Assembly: GCA_963828415.1 (NCBI GenBank)
Contig: CAWHEI010000004.1
Coordinates: 159,348 to 223,347 of the forward strand
Direction: 5' to 3'
DNA length: 64,000 bases
Source: Sva-07 sp963828415
Lineage (GTDB): Bacteria > Actinomycetota > Acidimicrobiia > Acidimicrobiales > Ilumatobacteraceae
Shown here in pieces: positions 33,489-41,702 of the stretch. Both the position numbers and the translations under genes were made by a program. Within the stretch, counting starts at the first letter, position 1. Every line of letters begins with the position of its first letter. The notes beneath the pieces were generated by a model. The model worked only from the letters and a program-made list of their open reading frames with translations. It ran no database searches and had not been told where the DNA came from.

Positions 33489-34622
33489 ATGAATCCACGA
33501 CGCACACCGAGCTGGACCCGACTCGCCACGGCCACGTTGCTGGCCGGCGTGACGGTGGCCGGGTGCGGCTCCGCAGACAACGCAGCCAGCCCACAACTCT
33601 CGACGACACCCAGCGTCGCCGAAACGACCAACCCGCGTGTCGTCTCCGCCGAACAAGGCGCCGCGTCGAGACTCCGATTCGTGCCGCTGCAGCGGTCGAC
33701 CGGGCTGACTGCGGAATCGTCCGTTGTCGGTCCGGCGACCGCGGATTGCCGTATCGACTACGTACCGTCGGCCGAAGAGATCTCGGCGGCGAACGGTGAC
33801 ACCGCCGGATTGATCGCTGCGTTCGATCGCTTCGGCATCGAATACACCTCGACAACCGACGACGAGGGCTACCTGGTCGTCGACTATGCGTACCACGACG
33901 CGGTCGCGCAATCCGTCGCCGCCAGCTACTGGGCGGACAGGCATCCGATCGAGCCCGTCGCCCAGGAGGAACTTGATGCGATCGTCGCCAACAACGATGT
34001 CGTCGCCGCCCACTTCGACGCTGCTGGACTGGCCTACGAGCGTCGAACAGACGACCTCGGCTACGAGTCGATCGACTACGACTACGACGACCCGGCAGCA
34101 CAAGCCGCCGTCGAGGCTGCGTGGATGATCATCTCGCCACCGCAACCACCGACAGGCCACGAGTTGGAGCAGCAGACCGAACTCAACAATGCACTGATGA
34201 CGGCATTCGACGCATCCGGCATGCCCTACGAACTCGTCACCGATGCACTCGGGTGGGCGTGGGTCGAATGGGACACCAGCGACGTGACGATCGCACAGCG
34301 CTACGACGCGATCATCAACGAGCTGTACCCGCCGATCACGATCGACCCGATCGTCGAGTGCGAAGTCCTCGAAGGACCCATCGAGCTCCCCCAACCGGCC
34401 CCGAACGCCGCTCCGACCGAGATCCTCCCGACCGAGCCTGAACTCGCTGCCCAGGACGCGGCTCAGCGCGAAGCCGACGTCACTGCGATGGTCGACGGGT
34501 TTGGCGCCGCCGCAGTCGAGTTCGAAGTCCGCGGCGAATCACCCTCGCAGCTCGTGCTCTTCGACATCACCAACGACGCGTCAGTGACCGTGATCGTCTC
34601 GATCATTGCCGCTAGGCCGTGA
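33489..34622 (+). CDS. Secreted lipoprotein with three tandem repeats
   Basis: A 377-residue lipoprotein. The signal ATATLLAGVTVAGC has a clear lipobox. The middle holds three copies of a roughly 45-residue unit at about residues 108-155, 171-218 and 235-284, each starting F-D-x-x-G-x-x-Y, then a T-D-x-x-G-(Y/W) turn and a YDDxxAQ-like helix. The fold is unrecognised. ATG 33489 is preferred over 33483 because AGGAG is then correctly spaced. It lies between two ECF sigma modules and may be part of an envelope sensing system. Confidence 0.7.
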   Translation: MNPRRTPSWTRLATATLLAGVTVAGCGSADNAASPQLSTTPSVAETTNPRVVSAEQGAASRLRFVPLQRSTGLTAESSVVGPATADCRIDYVPSAEEISAANGDTAGLIAAFDRFGIEYTSTTDDEGYLVVDYAYHDAVAQSVAASYWADRHPIEPVAQEELDAIVANNDVVAAHFDAAGLAYERRTDDLGYESIDYDYDDPAAQAAVEAAWMIISPPQPPTGHELEQQTELNNALMTAFDASGMPYELVTDALGWAWVEWDTSDVTIAQRYDAIINELYPPITIDPIVECEVLEGPIELPQPAPNAAPTEILPTEPELAAQDAAQREADVTAMVDGFGAAAVEFEVRGESPSQLVLFDITNDASVTVIVSIIAARP

Positions 34623-34863
34623 CCGCTCGCACGCTTCGACGCTCGATGGGAGTCGCAAGGCCGAAACCCCCACTTCAGAGATCCCGACGCGGCACGCTCC
34701 CGCCGGTAGGTGACGCGGTTCGGGGCATGTCGGGGCGGCTGTGGGGTCCGTCCGGTATTCACGAGTTTCTGTGAATCTTGCAGTGAAGAGGACAGGTGGT
34801 GCGTGTGTGTAGTCGATGCACGTTTCAACTGCCCCGCCTACGACCCGACCGGACGCCCGCTTC

Positions 34864-35349
34864 ATGACCGAATCTCAGCCGATGATCCTGGCGCTTTCGT
34901 TCGAGGACCTGTACCGCAGCGAGTACCCGGGATTGATCGCTGTCGCGACGGCGTTGTCGGGAGCCGACGGCGAAGACCTGGTGCAAGACGCCATGGTGAA
35001 GGCCCTGATCAATTGGGAGCGGGTGGGCCGCCTCGAGCGCCCAGGCGGTTGGTGCCATCGAGTGCTGGTGAATCTCTGTCGGAGTCGATGGCGACGGCTG
35101 CGAACACAGGCGGCGTACCTCGGGCGTCTCCGACCCGAGGAGCCGTCGACGCCAGGCCCTTCGCTGGAGGTCATGGCGTTCTGGTCGGCGGTGCGTGAAC
35201 TCCCCGCCCGCCCTCGGATGGCAGTGGCGTTGCGTTACGCCGGCGACCGCAGCGTGAAGGAGATCGCCTCGATCCTCGACGTCCCCGAAGGCACCGTGAC
35301 GAGTGATCTGTCGCGCGCCCGACTCGCTTTGAAAGGGGCATGGTCATGA
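34864..35349 (+). CDS. ECF-type RNA polymerase sigma factor (SigE/SigK-like group)
   Basis: A 161-residue sigma factor from ATG 34864 (177 from ATG 34816). Region 2 is LSFEDLYRSEYPGLIAVATALSGADGEDLVQDAMVKALINW; region 4 is ELPARPRMAVALRYAGDRSVKEIASILDVPEGTVTSDLSRARLALK. The stop overlaps the start of the next gene (ATGA), so the following membrane protein is probably its regulator. It is a second sigma module within 3 kb of the first. Confidence 0.9.
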   Translation: MTESQPMILALSFEDLYRSEYPGLIAVATALSGADGEDLVQDAMVKALINWERVGRLERPGGWCHRVLVNLCRSRWRRLRTQAAYLGRLRPEEPSTPGPSLEVMAFWSAVRELPARPRMAVALRYAGDRSVKEIASILDVPEGTVTSDLSRARLALKGAWS

Positions 35350-36425
35350 ACCCCGACACCAATGACGACCACTTCGACGAGTTCGCAACTGCAGCGGGGG
35401 CGGCGCTGCGCCGACCAGCTCCCGACAACGGGGTGGCCGGGGTGCGATCGACTCTCAAACGACGCCGGATCACCCAGGTCGCGGTTGCTGGTGGTGCAGT
35501 GGTGATCATGTTCGCTGCCGGCGCCTTCCTGCTCGGTACCAACCAGGGCGACTCGCAGCGCCTCGTGCCTGCGGACCCCACCGTGTCGTCGAGTCCGGAC
35601 CCGTCGACGTCGACGTCGACCAGCGCGCCGACGACAGCCGTCGTTGCTCCAACCATTGAGTTGCGAGTCGACGGTATCGGGCCTCACTCGTTCGGTGAAG
35701 CCCAGAGCGTTGTCGAAGCGACACTGACGGAGGCGTTCGGAGCACCTGAAGTGATCGATGACATGCAACCAGCGCAAGTCGTCACCTGCGTGCGCTGGGG
35801 GTGTTCAGACGCAATGGTGCTCCATTGGCCGAACGCCGGGCTTGTCGTCGCGTTCAGCGACCGCACCAGCGACGGTGACGTCTTGCAGGAACCGGTCCTG
35901 GCGGCATGGACGCTCACACCGACCACCCCGTGGCAGCCCGGCGACATCTACGTCCCCGAACCCGGCGCGAACCCGGCGCCGATGCCCGACCTGCGACTTG
36001 TACTGGCCGGCGGTATCGGACTCGGTTCAACCGTGTCGGAGCTTCGATCGGCGTACCCCTCGACGGCCGAAGGGCTCTGGAGTGACTCATCGTTCGTTCC
36101 AACCGGCTTCTACGTACCCGAAGCAGACGGCACCGCGACAATCGACGGTGACGTTGCTTGGGACGTCGTCACGCAGTTGCAATCGGCGCTCGTTGCCGAG
36201 GGCGCCGCGCTCACGGTCAACGGTGTTGCGGGACCAGACACCGCTGCAGCACTCACCGCCTACAGCGAACGAGCAGGACTCGACGGCGCCCCGGCTGCCT
36301 TCGACGCCCTGGGAATCACCGGACCGCCACCCGAAGCGATGGTCGTCCGGCTCAGCGCCGGGGACTGGTTCTGGGAGCTGTCGTGCGGCGGTCTGGAACC
36401 GCTCGGAATCCCAAGTGGCTGCTGA
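35346..36425 (+). CDS. Membrane-anchored sigma-associated protein with peptidoglycan-binding-like C-terminus
   Basis: A 359-residue protein coupled to the upstream ECF sigma factor. A short cytoplasmic region (residues 1-43) precedes the membrane helix VAVAGGAVVIMFAAGAFLLG. A Ser/Thr-rich linker leads to an external domain. Residues around VVTQLQSALVAEGAALTVNGVAGPDTAAALTAYSERAGL follow the PG_binding_1 pattern of three helices, although without close identity. This layout suggests a sensor that reads cell-wall state and controls the sigma factor. Confidence 0.7.
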   Translation: MNPDTNDDHFDEFATAAGAALRRPAPDNGVAGVRSTLKRRRITQVAVAGGAVVIMFAAGAFLLGTNQGDSQRLVPADPTVSSSPDPSTSTSTSAPTTAVVAPTIELRVDGIGPHSFGEAQSVVEATLTEAFGAPEVIDDMQPAQVVTCVRWGCSDAMVLHWPNAGLVVAFSDRTSDGDVLQEPVLAAWTLTPTTPWQPGDIYVPEPGANPAPMPDLRLVLAGGIGLGSTVSELRSAYPSTAEGLWSDSSFVPTGFYVPEADGTATIDGDVAWDVVTQLQSALVAEGAALTVNGVAGPDTAAALTAYSERAGLDGAPAAFDALGITGPPPEAMVVRLSAGDWFWELSCGGLEPLGIPSGC

Positions 36426-36711
36426 TCCAACAACTCCAGCAAAGTCCGCAACGGTCACGTCGCTGCTGAGAACCGCACTCCGACAATGCCCGGCCAACTG
36501 ATCGACGTTCGATGCCGAGAACCGCACAGAACGCACGCTCGATAATCCTCTGCCCGGCGCACAGCCCGCGCCACAGAACGGCCCAAGTGCAGGTGATCGA
36601 CGCAGGTGGGGTCAGGGCGATGCGCGTGGGTCGATCACCTCCATATCAATCCAAGCCGAGCGCCCGGTAATCCCGGACCCGGTGCCGTTGCTCTCCTGCC
36701 GGAGCCAGCAC
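36426..36711. other. Intergenic region carrying a dispersed repeat
   Basis: About 290 bases without a credible gene. It contains the motif GCTCGATAATC at 36538-36548, repeated elsewhere in the window, and the 82-bp repeat at 36591-36672, then leads into the antitoxin operator. Confidence 0.6.
36591..36672. repeat. 82-bp dispersed repeat, copy A
   Basis: Differs from copy B (44104-44185) at two of 82 positions. It starts with AGGTGATCGAC, whose exact inverse GTCGATCACCT lies at 36630-36640, so the first half can form an 11-bp stem with a loop of 28 bases. The second half contains CCAAGCCGAG and CCCGGTAATC, which also occur in degraded form near 45711. It may be a small non-autonomous mobile element or a REP-type sequence. 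Confidence 0.85.
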
Positions 36712-36728
36712 GGTATCGAACTGATACC
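36712..36728. promoter_or_regulatory. Inverted repeat operator before the antitoxin gene
   Basis: GGTATC-gaact-GATACC is a perfect 6-bp inverted repeat with a 5-base spacer, ending nine bases before the antitoxin start. Its place suggests autoregulation by the antitoxin, as is usual for type II toxin-antitoxin operons. Confidence 0.65.
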
Positions 36729-36736
36729 ATGCCGTG

Positions 36737-36940
36737 ATGGCCATGACGCTGCGGCTCACCGACAGTGAGCAAGAAGGACTGAAGGCCCGCGCCGATGCCG
36801 AGGGAATCTCCATGCAAGAGGCAGCACGGCGAGCCGTGCGCGAGTTCGTCGCCCGCAGCGATCACCGAGACCGAGTCGCACGGGCGGCTGATCTAGTCAT
36901 GGACACCCACAGCGACGCCTTGCGTCGGCTCGGCGAGTGA
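36737..36940 (+). CDS. Ribbon-helix-helix-like antitoxin
   Basis: A 67-residue protein: MTLRLTDSEQEGLKARADAEGISMQEAARRAVREFVAR matches the RHH/MetJ-Arc antitoxin pattern of a beta strand followed by two helices; the rest is helical and would wrap the toxin. It overlaps the Doc toxin start (GTGA) and follows an inverted repeat operator. ATG 36737 follows GTG 36734 directly, so either could be used. Confidence 0.85.
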   Translation: MAMTLRLTDSEQEGLKARADAEGISMQEAARRAVREFVARSDHRDRVARAADLVMDTHSDALRRLGE

Positions 36941-37320
36941 ACGAACCGGTCGAGTTCCTCGACCTCGATGACGTCGTCGGCCTCGCCATCGCACTGCTCG
37001 GTGATCCTGCGCCGATCCGCGACATCGGACTTCTCGGCTCCGCCGTCGCCCGCCCGCAGACGACCGCGTTCGGTGTGGATGCCTACCCGGAGATCTGGAC
37101 CAAAGCAGCCGCGCTGCTGCATTCGATCGTCAAGAACCATGCCCTCGTCGACGGCAACAAGCGCCTCGGATGGTTGGCCACCGCAGTCTTCCTCGAGATC
37201 AACGGCGTCGAGATCTCACGCGCCAGCAACGACGACGTCTACGACCTCGTGATCGACGTCGCCGCCGGCCAGCCGACCGTCGACACGATCGCCGAACGGC
37301 TCCGCCAACTCGCCACATAA
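36937..37320 (+). CDS. Doc-type Fic-family toxin
   Basis: A 127-residue Fic/Doc protein. The core HALVDGNKRLGW (starting H68) corresponds to the HxFx(D/A)GNKR motif; the Fic-type aspartate-glycine version is present. A helix with EIWTKAAALLHSIVKN precedes it. Doc kinases inactivate translation factor EF-Tu by phosphorylation; Fic proteins AMPylate. Size and pairing with an antitoxin favour a Doc-like toxin. The start is GTG 36937 within the antitoxin stop. Confidence 0.9.
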   Translation: MNEPVEFLDLDDVVGLAIALLGDPAPIRDIGLLGSAVARPQTTAFGVDAYPEIWTKAAALLHSIVKNHALVDGNKRLGWLATAVFLEINGVEISRASNDDVYDLVIDVAAGQPTVDTIAERLRQLAT

Positions 37321-37445
37321 CACTCGCACAAATTCACCTGTCCCAAGCCGGGCTGGGTGTGCGACTGACCCAAGCCGAGCACTGCACTTTGCCGAGCGGT
37401 GGTCACCGATCACACCGGCGCACAGAGCGGCTGAACGGTTCTTGG

Positions 37446-37489
37446 CTGCGGTTGTGGCTCGGGCCCGACGGGGGCCCGAGCGGCCGCAG
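37446..37489. terminator. Long GC-rich hairpin after the toxin gene
   Basis: CTGCGG at 37446 pairs with CCGCAG ending at 37489, and an inner CTCGGGCCC pairs exactly with GGGCCCGAG around a short GACGG loop. No T-tract follows, so it is a possible factor-independent end or simply a stable RNA structure 125 bases after the toxin stop. Confidence 0.5.
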
Positions 37490-37535
37490 CCGGATTGGCC
37501 ATCACGATCGTCGAAGTAGCGTGCTGAACAAATCC

Positions 37536-37781
37536 ATGAACATCGACGGCTACTTCCCGCTCGAGTCACCGGTGAAAGGTGGCGGCAACGTGCACTTCAT
37601 GAGCCGCACCGATGCCCGCAAGGTGTACGACAACACCATCGACAAGATCCCGGAACGGATCGAGGTGCTCGGTCACCTGTGCGAGCAGAACGGCTACACG
37701 AACGACCCGACGGGCTGGACCGACCTGGTGGCCGACCATGTCATGAACACTTCGCCAGGGAAGGTGTTGTGGCGCCCGTGA
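37536..37781 (+). CDS. Short hypothetical protein, probably truncated
   Basis: An 81-residue frame from ATG 37536 (GTG 37521 is possible). MNIDGYFPLESPVKGGGNVHFMSRTDARKVYDNTIDKIPERIEVLGHLCEQNGYTNDPTGW has strong GC3 bias and looks like a real protein. After about 37745 the codon bias vanishes (TSPGKVLWRP). The gene appears cut where a minus-strand gene remnant begins. No function recognised. Confidence 0.45.
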   Translation: MNIDGYFPLESPVKGGGNVHFMSRTDARKVYDNTIDKIPERIEVLGHLCEQNGYTNDPTGWTDLVADHVMNTSPGKVLWRP

Positions 37782-37888
37782 AGGTCGGCGATCTCGACGA
37801 CGAGTTGATTGGCGTCGACACCTCCGACGAGACCGGCGAGCAGCCGCCGTGTCGCCTCGATGCGATCCTCCTCGGTGGGTTTCGCCAT
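37694..37888 (-). pseudogene. Truncated small gene abutting the previous one
   Basis: The frame starts MAKPTEEDRIEATRRLLAGLVGGVDANQLVVEIADLHGRHNTFPGE with good codon bias, then becomes random at about 37745, exactly where the opposite-strand gene loses its own bias. It probably lost its 3' part in the same rearrangement. Function unknown. Confidence 0.4.
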
Positions 37889-38953
37889 GCCGACACGCTA
37901 CGCGAACCGTCGAATGGGTCGATCCTGCACCACGTCGAGTCAGGTCGCGTTGCTGCCCGCTCTGCGGGTGCGGTCAGAGCGTGAGTGAGTGGCGGAGCAG
38001 CGAGCGCCCGTGTGCGGTCGACCGTCATCGCTCCGACGGTGGCGCCGAGGGTGGCGGCGACGGCCAGCGATGGCGTGTTGTTCGGGTCGACCAGGATGTG
38101 AGCACGGCGCGTCGCGGTGTGATCGCGCAGGAACTGCAGCGCCAGCCTGACGGCGACCGGCGCGATTCCTCGACGTCGGAACGTTGGGTGGACCCAGTAC
38201 GAGATGTTCGCCTCACCCGGTGGTGCGTGGTCGCTGGCCAGGTTCACGTCGACCGCGGCAACGCACGTCGCATCGGCCATGTCGACCGAGAAGGTCCATC
38301 GAGGTCCGGTTCCGAACGAATCGCTCACTCCAGCGAGCCACTCCAGCGCATGAGCTGCGACGTTCGGTCGGTGTCATCGCGTCCCACTGGTCGGCGTCGC
38401 TCGGCTGCCACAACCAGCGGATGTGTTCGGCGTCGCGGCCGGACAGGTCCATCGCCAAGTCGTCGCGATGGCGACGCCGAATGGTCACAGCGCCTTCGCT
38501 GTAGGTCAGTGGCGGCACGGTTCGCTTGTAGTAGGGGTTGCCGTCGAGGTCGGCCTGACGCTCGAACCGGGTCCGTTCGGCAAGCGCTCGGGAACGCACG
38601 TTGTCAGGGTGGATGAGCAACGTCGCCGTGCGGCACTGCCCGGTGATCGCGAGATGGTGCATCAACAGCTGCAGTGCTCGTGTGGCGATGCCGTGTCCCC
38701 GATGGGATGCGAACACGTTGTAGCCGACGTTGACCTCGCCAGGCAGCAACCAGTACCGCTCGGCGTCGTGATCCACCCATCCGACGACGTCGCCGTCGAC
38801 GGTGATGCACGCGACCGGATCCGGCTCGTCCGAACCCGGACCCAAGAAGCGATGGAACTCGGCGTCGCGGCCTGCGATCAGCCGTGCCGAGTCGCCGGGC
38901 TGTGGCGGCCTGATCGTCACCACCCCATCGGTGCGCTCCCACGACTCCGGCAC
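37741..38953 (-). pseudogene. Tandem-domain GNAT acetyltransferase, frameshifted
   Basis: The first frame (from 38953) is a complete GNAT domain: VGYNVFASHRGHGIATRALQLLMHHLAITG holds the acetyl-CoA loop. A second domain begins GAVTIRRRHRDDLAMDLSGRDAEHIRWLW. Near 38350 the frame is lost; removing one base restores AAHALEWLAGVSDSFGTGPRWTF, which continues in the other frame with GEANISYWVHPTFRRRGIAPVAVRLALQFL, the second acetyl-CoA loop. So one gene of two GNAT domains has been split by one indel. The 3' end is unclear because the second frame runs into the next remnant. Confidence 0.7.
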
Positions 38954-39085
38954 CCGGTCAGCCTCCCACGGTCAGGTCGGGGCCCACGAGCGAATTGCGC
39001 ACGCCCCGACTTTGAGGCGAGTTCCGGCTCGACGAGACGAAGCCACTCGTGCGAGCGTCGGAGCAAAGCCGCGTACAGTCACTCC

Positions 39086-39405
39086 GTGCTTCGAGTCGCG
39101 ATCCGCGATGTTCGTCCCCACAAGGTGGAACTCTTGCGTGCGTGGCTGGCCGAGTTGAACGGACCGCGCCGAGATGAGGCACTGGCGACACTCGCTGACG
39201 AAGGCTGTCGCCATGAAGCTGCATTCCTCATGGAGGGCCCACCGGGCCGCTCCTCGTCTGGACCAGCGAGGCAGAAGACATCGATGCTGCGCTGCTTGCG
39301 TATCGCGAATCGACGCACGTCATCGACGCAGAACACAGACGCGTGCTACGAGAAGCGCTTGGCGACCCGATTCATTTGGAACAGGTCCTGGACCTGCGGC
39401 CGTAG
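39086..39405 (+). pseudogene. DUF6176-like small protein, frameshifted
   Basis: GTG 39086 opens LRVAIRDVRPHKVELLRAWLAELNGPRRDEALATLADEGCRHEAAFLMEG. The frame then degrades, but one extra C in the CCC run at 39238-39240 restores PLLVWTSEAEDIDAALLAYRESTHVIDAEHRRVLREAL and a stop at 39405. The two halves together resemble small actinobacterial DUF6176-type proteins of about 105 residues. Function unknown. Confidence 0.55.
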
Positions 39406-39624
39406 CACCACGGTGGTGACAGGCCATCCAGCCACCCAACAACTTCGCCGCTCAGAATGCCGTCAACGGCGCTCTGCGAGCCACGAGATGACGGCCCAAG
39501 CGTGACGTCACGCTTTCTCGGGATGGGCCGGGGTCGAGCTCCTCTGGGTCGCTGATGCTGGGCGGGGTATCGGTCGTCGTTCGGCCCTCTCAGCGCCGTT
39601 CCGCCACGGCGCTAGGGTCCGGCC

Positions 39625-40137
39625 GTGACTGAGAACGACCCGCTTCGTGGTGACCTTGCGGCGTCATCGGAGTTCGAGCCTGTCAGGTACGCGTTGTCGG
39701 CCGTCGTGTACGCCGAACGAGGTGACGAGATTCTGCTGCTGCAGCGGGCTGAGGGATCGGCCATGGCCGGTCAATGGTTCCTGCCCGGCGGGTTCGTCGA
39801 GGCGGGCGAACTCCCCGAGGAGGGGGCTCGACGTGAGCTCCTGGAGGAGGGAGGGGTTTCCATCGACGGCGAGCTCGAGATTGTCGGCTGCTACCCGATG
39901 TATGTCTACGGATACGACATGCTTCAGATCTCGTACCGTGGACGAGTAGCTGATGGCGACGTCACGATCAGTCACGAGCACGACGGCGCACGGTGGGTCA
40001 AGGCGTCGGACATGCGCTCGCTGCTCAGCGACGAGGTCATCACGGACATGGCCGATGGCAACGACGACGTCGCGCGCTTGCTCTCCCACATTCGAACCGA
40101 TCTCGACCGATACCTCGCGCGAGTCCAGACGGATTGA
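39625..40137 (+). CDS. Nudix hydrolase
   Basis: A 170-residue protein with the Nudix box GGFVEAGELPEEGARRELLEEGGVSI, preceded by ALSAVVYAERGDEILLLQRAEGSAMAGQWFLPG and followed by YDMLQISYRGRVADGDVTISHEHDGARWV. The second acidic pair reads LEEGG where most have EE-x-G. It should hydrolyse a nucleotide-linked diphosphate; the substrate is unknown. Start GTG 39625. It is a single-gene unit flanked by repeat-bearing intergenic DNA. Confidence 0.88.
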   Translation: MTENDPLRGDLAASSEFEPVRYALSAVVYAERGDEILLLQRAEGSAMAGQWFLPGGFVEAGELPEEGARRELLEEGGVSIDGELEIVGCYPMYVYGYDMLQISYRGRVADGDVTISHEHDGARWVKASDMRSLLSDEVITDMADGNDDVARLLSHIRTDLDRYLARVQTD

Positions 40138-40301
40138 GGCAGGCCCAATTCTCCGCGGCGAGTCAGGGTTCGTGACATGCGGGTGAGGGCGCTCGATAAC
40201 CACGCCCGAAATCGCGGGCCATCGTGCGACCGCCGTGCTGCAGTCCGGCCCATGTCGATCACTCCACTTTCACGGGCAGTGCGTCCGGCTCTGCCGTGCA
40301 A

Positions 40302-40700
40302 TCAGCTGACTCCGGTGACGTCGCCGGTCTCGTCGGTGGTGTACGTGCCCTTGCTCAAGTCGAGCAGGACTAGCGCATTGCCGAAGGGGTCGAGGACGAC
40401 GCCCAGGCGGCCGACGGGGATCTCGAACGGCTCGGCGATGACCTGACCGCCGTTCGAGCGGAACACCTCGATCGCATCGTCGACCGATTCGACCAGCCAG
40501 TTCGGTTCGTAGCTGTGCTCGGTGGTGAGAACGATCTCGGAGTCACCGTCCGGGAGCTCGAGTCCTGCCTGACCGATGGCGTCGTTACGCCATTTCACTC
40601 GATGGCCAAGCACATCGACGTAGAAGTGGATACCGGCGTCGATGTCCGGCACACGAACGGTGACCGCATCGACTTTGCGCAGGATTCCCGGGCCGCTCAT
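40302..40700 (-). CDS. Glyoxalase/VOC-family protein
   Basis: A 132-residue vicinal-oxygen-chelate protein: KVDAVTVRVPDIDAGIHFYVDVLGHRVKWRND (first beta-alpha-beta-beta-beta module), then NWLVESVDDAIEVFRSNGGQVIAEPFEIPVGRLGVVLDPFGNALVLLDL (second module). The family includes glyoxalases, dioxygenases and antibiotic resistance proteins. ATG 40700 fits the usual length of about 130 residues. Confidence 0.88.
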   Translation of the reverse strand: MSGPGILRKVDAVTVRVPDIDAGIHFYVDVLGHRVKWRNDAIGQAGLELPDGDSEIVLTTEHSYEPNWLVESVDDAIEVFRSNGGQVIAEPFEIPVGRLGVVLDPFGNALVLLDLSKGTYTTDETGDVTGVS

Positions 40701-40913
40701 CGGCCAAGTCTTGCAGCTGGATCCTGACCGTCGCCCTGGAGCGCAGCGGTGAGCGCCGCGCTCGGCATCGGCGCACACTCTCACGGTTACGTCCCCAACC
40801 TGGCGATTGACGGCGGCACCACGCGATCACCGCTGACTGGCGCTCGGGGGCCCAGCGCGGTCGCACGCGGAACTCTGCGGGATGGGAGCCACCACATCGG
40901 TGAGACTTGGACC

Positions 40914-41702
40914 GTGGCCGCCAACTACCCGAACTTCGAAGGAAAACACGGCGAGGACGCCTTCTTCAACCCCGATGACTTCGTTGCGTACCTGCGTCAG
41001 AACGGGGGCCTGGACGGCTACGAACCACCACGATCGATCATCATGTGCTACCAGCGAAAGCTGTTCGAGTTCATCGTGGCCGTGGAGAACGCGGAGCAGC
41101 CGACTCTGGCGGCCACGTATCGCGGACTGGTGACGCTGCCGGACACCCGGGGCCAGGTTGCGGTGCTCGGCGACTTCGGCATCGGCGCACCCGTGGCCGC
41201 AGCGGTGCTCGAGGAGTTCATCGCGTTGGGCACTCGGCGATTCTTCTCGATTGGAACGGCGGGCAGCCTGCAACGTGATCTGCCGATCGGCCACACGGTG
41301 CTGTGCGATCGAGCGATTCGCGACGAAGGCGTGTCGCATCACTACCTCCCTTCCGCCACGTACGCCGCGGCGGAGCCTGGCATCACTGCAGCATTCGAAG
41401 CGGAGCTGCAGTCCAAGCAGATCGAATACCGACGTGGCTCGTCATGGACGATCGACACTCCGTACCGCGAGACGGTCGCCGAAGCCCGGCACTATCAGCA
41501 GCAGGGCGTGCTCTGTGTCGAGATGGAAGCAGCAGCGCTCTTCGCAGTCGCCGAGTACCGCCAGGTAGGCATCGGTGCCGCGTTCGTGATCAGCGACTCG
41601 CTCGCAGATCTCGTGTGGGATCCACAGTTCCACTCTGACGAGACCGCAACAGCCCTGCTCCGCCTGTACGAAGCCACCCGGGCCGTCGCAGCGGCGCCGT
41701 AG
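40914..41702 (+). CDS. Nucleoside phosphorylase family protein
   Basis: A protein of about 262 residues of the PNP/uridine phosphorylase family: VAVLGDFGIGAPVAAAVLEEFIALGTRRFFSIGTAGSLQ (the phosphate and nucleoside pocket with G-T-A-G), and QGVLCVEMEAAALFAVAEYRQ (the M-E substrate glutamate), then ISDSLAD. The reaction is phosphate-driven cleavage of a nucleoside. GTG 40914 fits the family length; an upstream GTG (40749) would add 55 residues of unlikely composition. Confidence 0.85.
   Translation: MAANYPNFEGKHGEDAFFNPDDFVAYLRQNGGLDGYEPPRSIIMCYQRKLFEFIVAVENAEQPTLAATYRGLVTLPDTRGQVAVLGDFGIGAPVAAAVLEEFIALGTRRFFSIGTAGSLQRDLPIGHTVLCDRAIRDEGVSHHYLPSATYAAAEPGITAAFEAELQSKQIEYRRGSSWTIDTPYRETVAEARHYQQQGVLCVEMEAAALFAVAEYRQVGIGAAFVISDSLADLVWDPQFHSDETATALLRLYEATRAVAAAP

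Noticed and set aside
40749..40913. A longer N-terminus for the nucleoside phosphorylase from GTG 40749.
   Set aside because: The extra 55 residues have no family-like sequence and resemble translated intergenic DNA.
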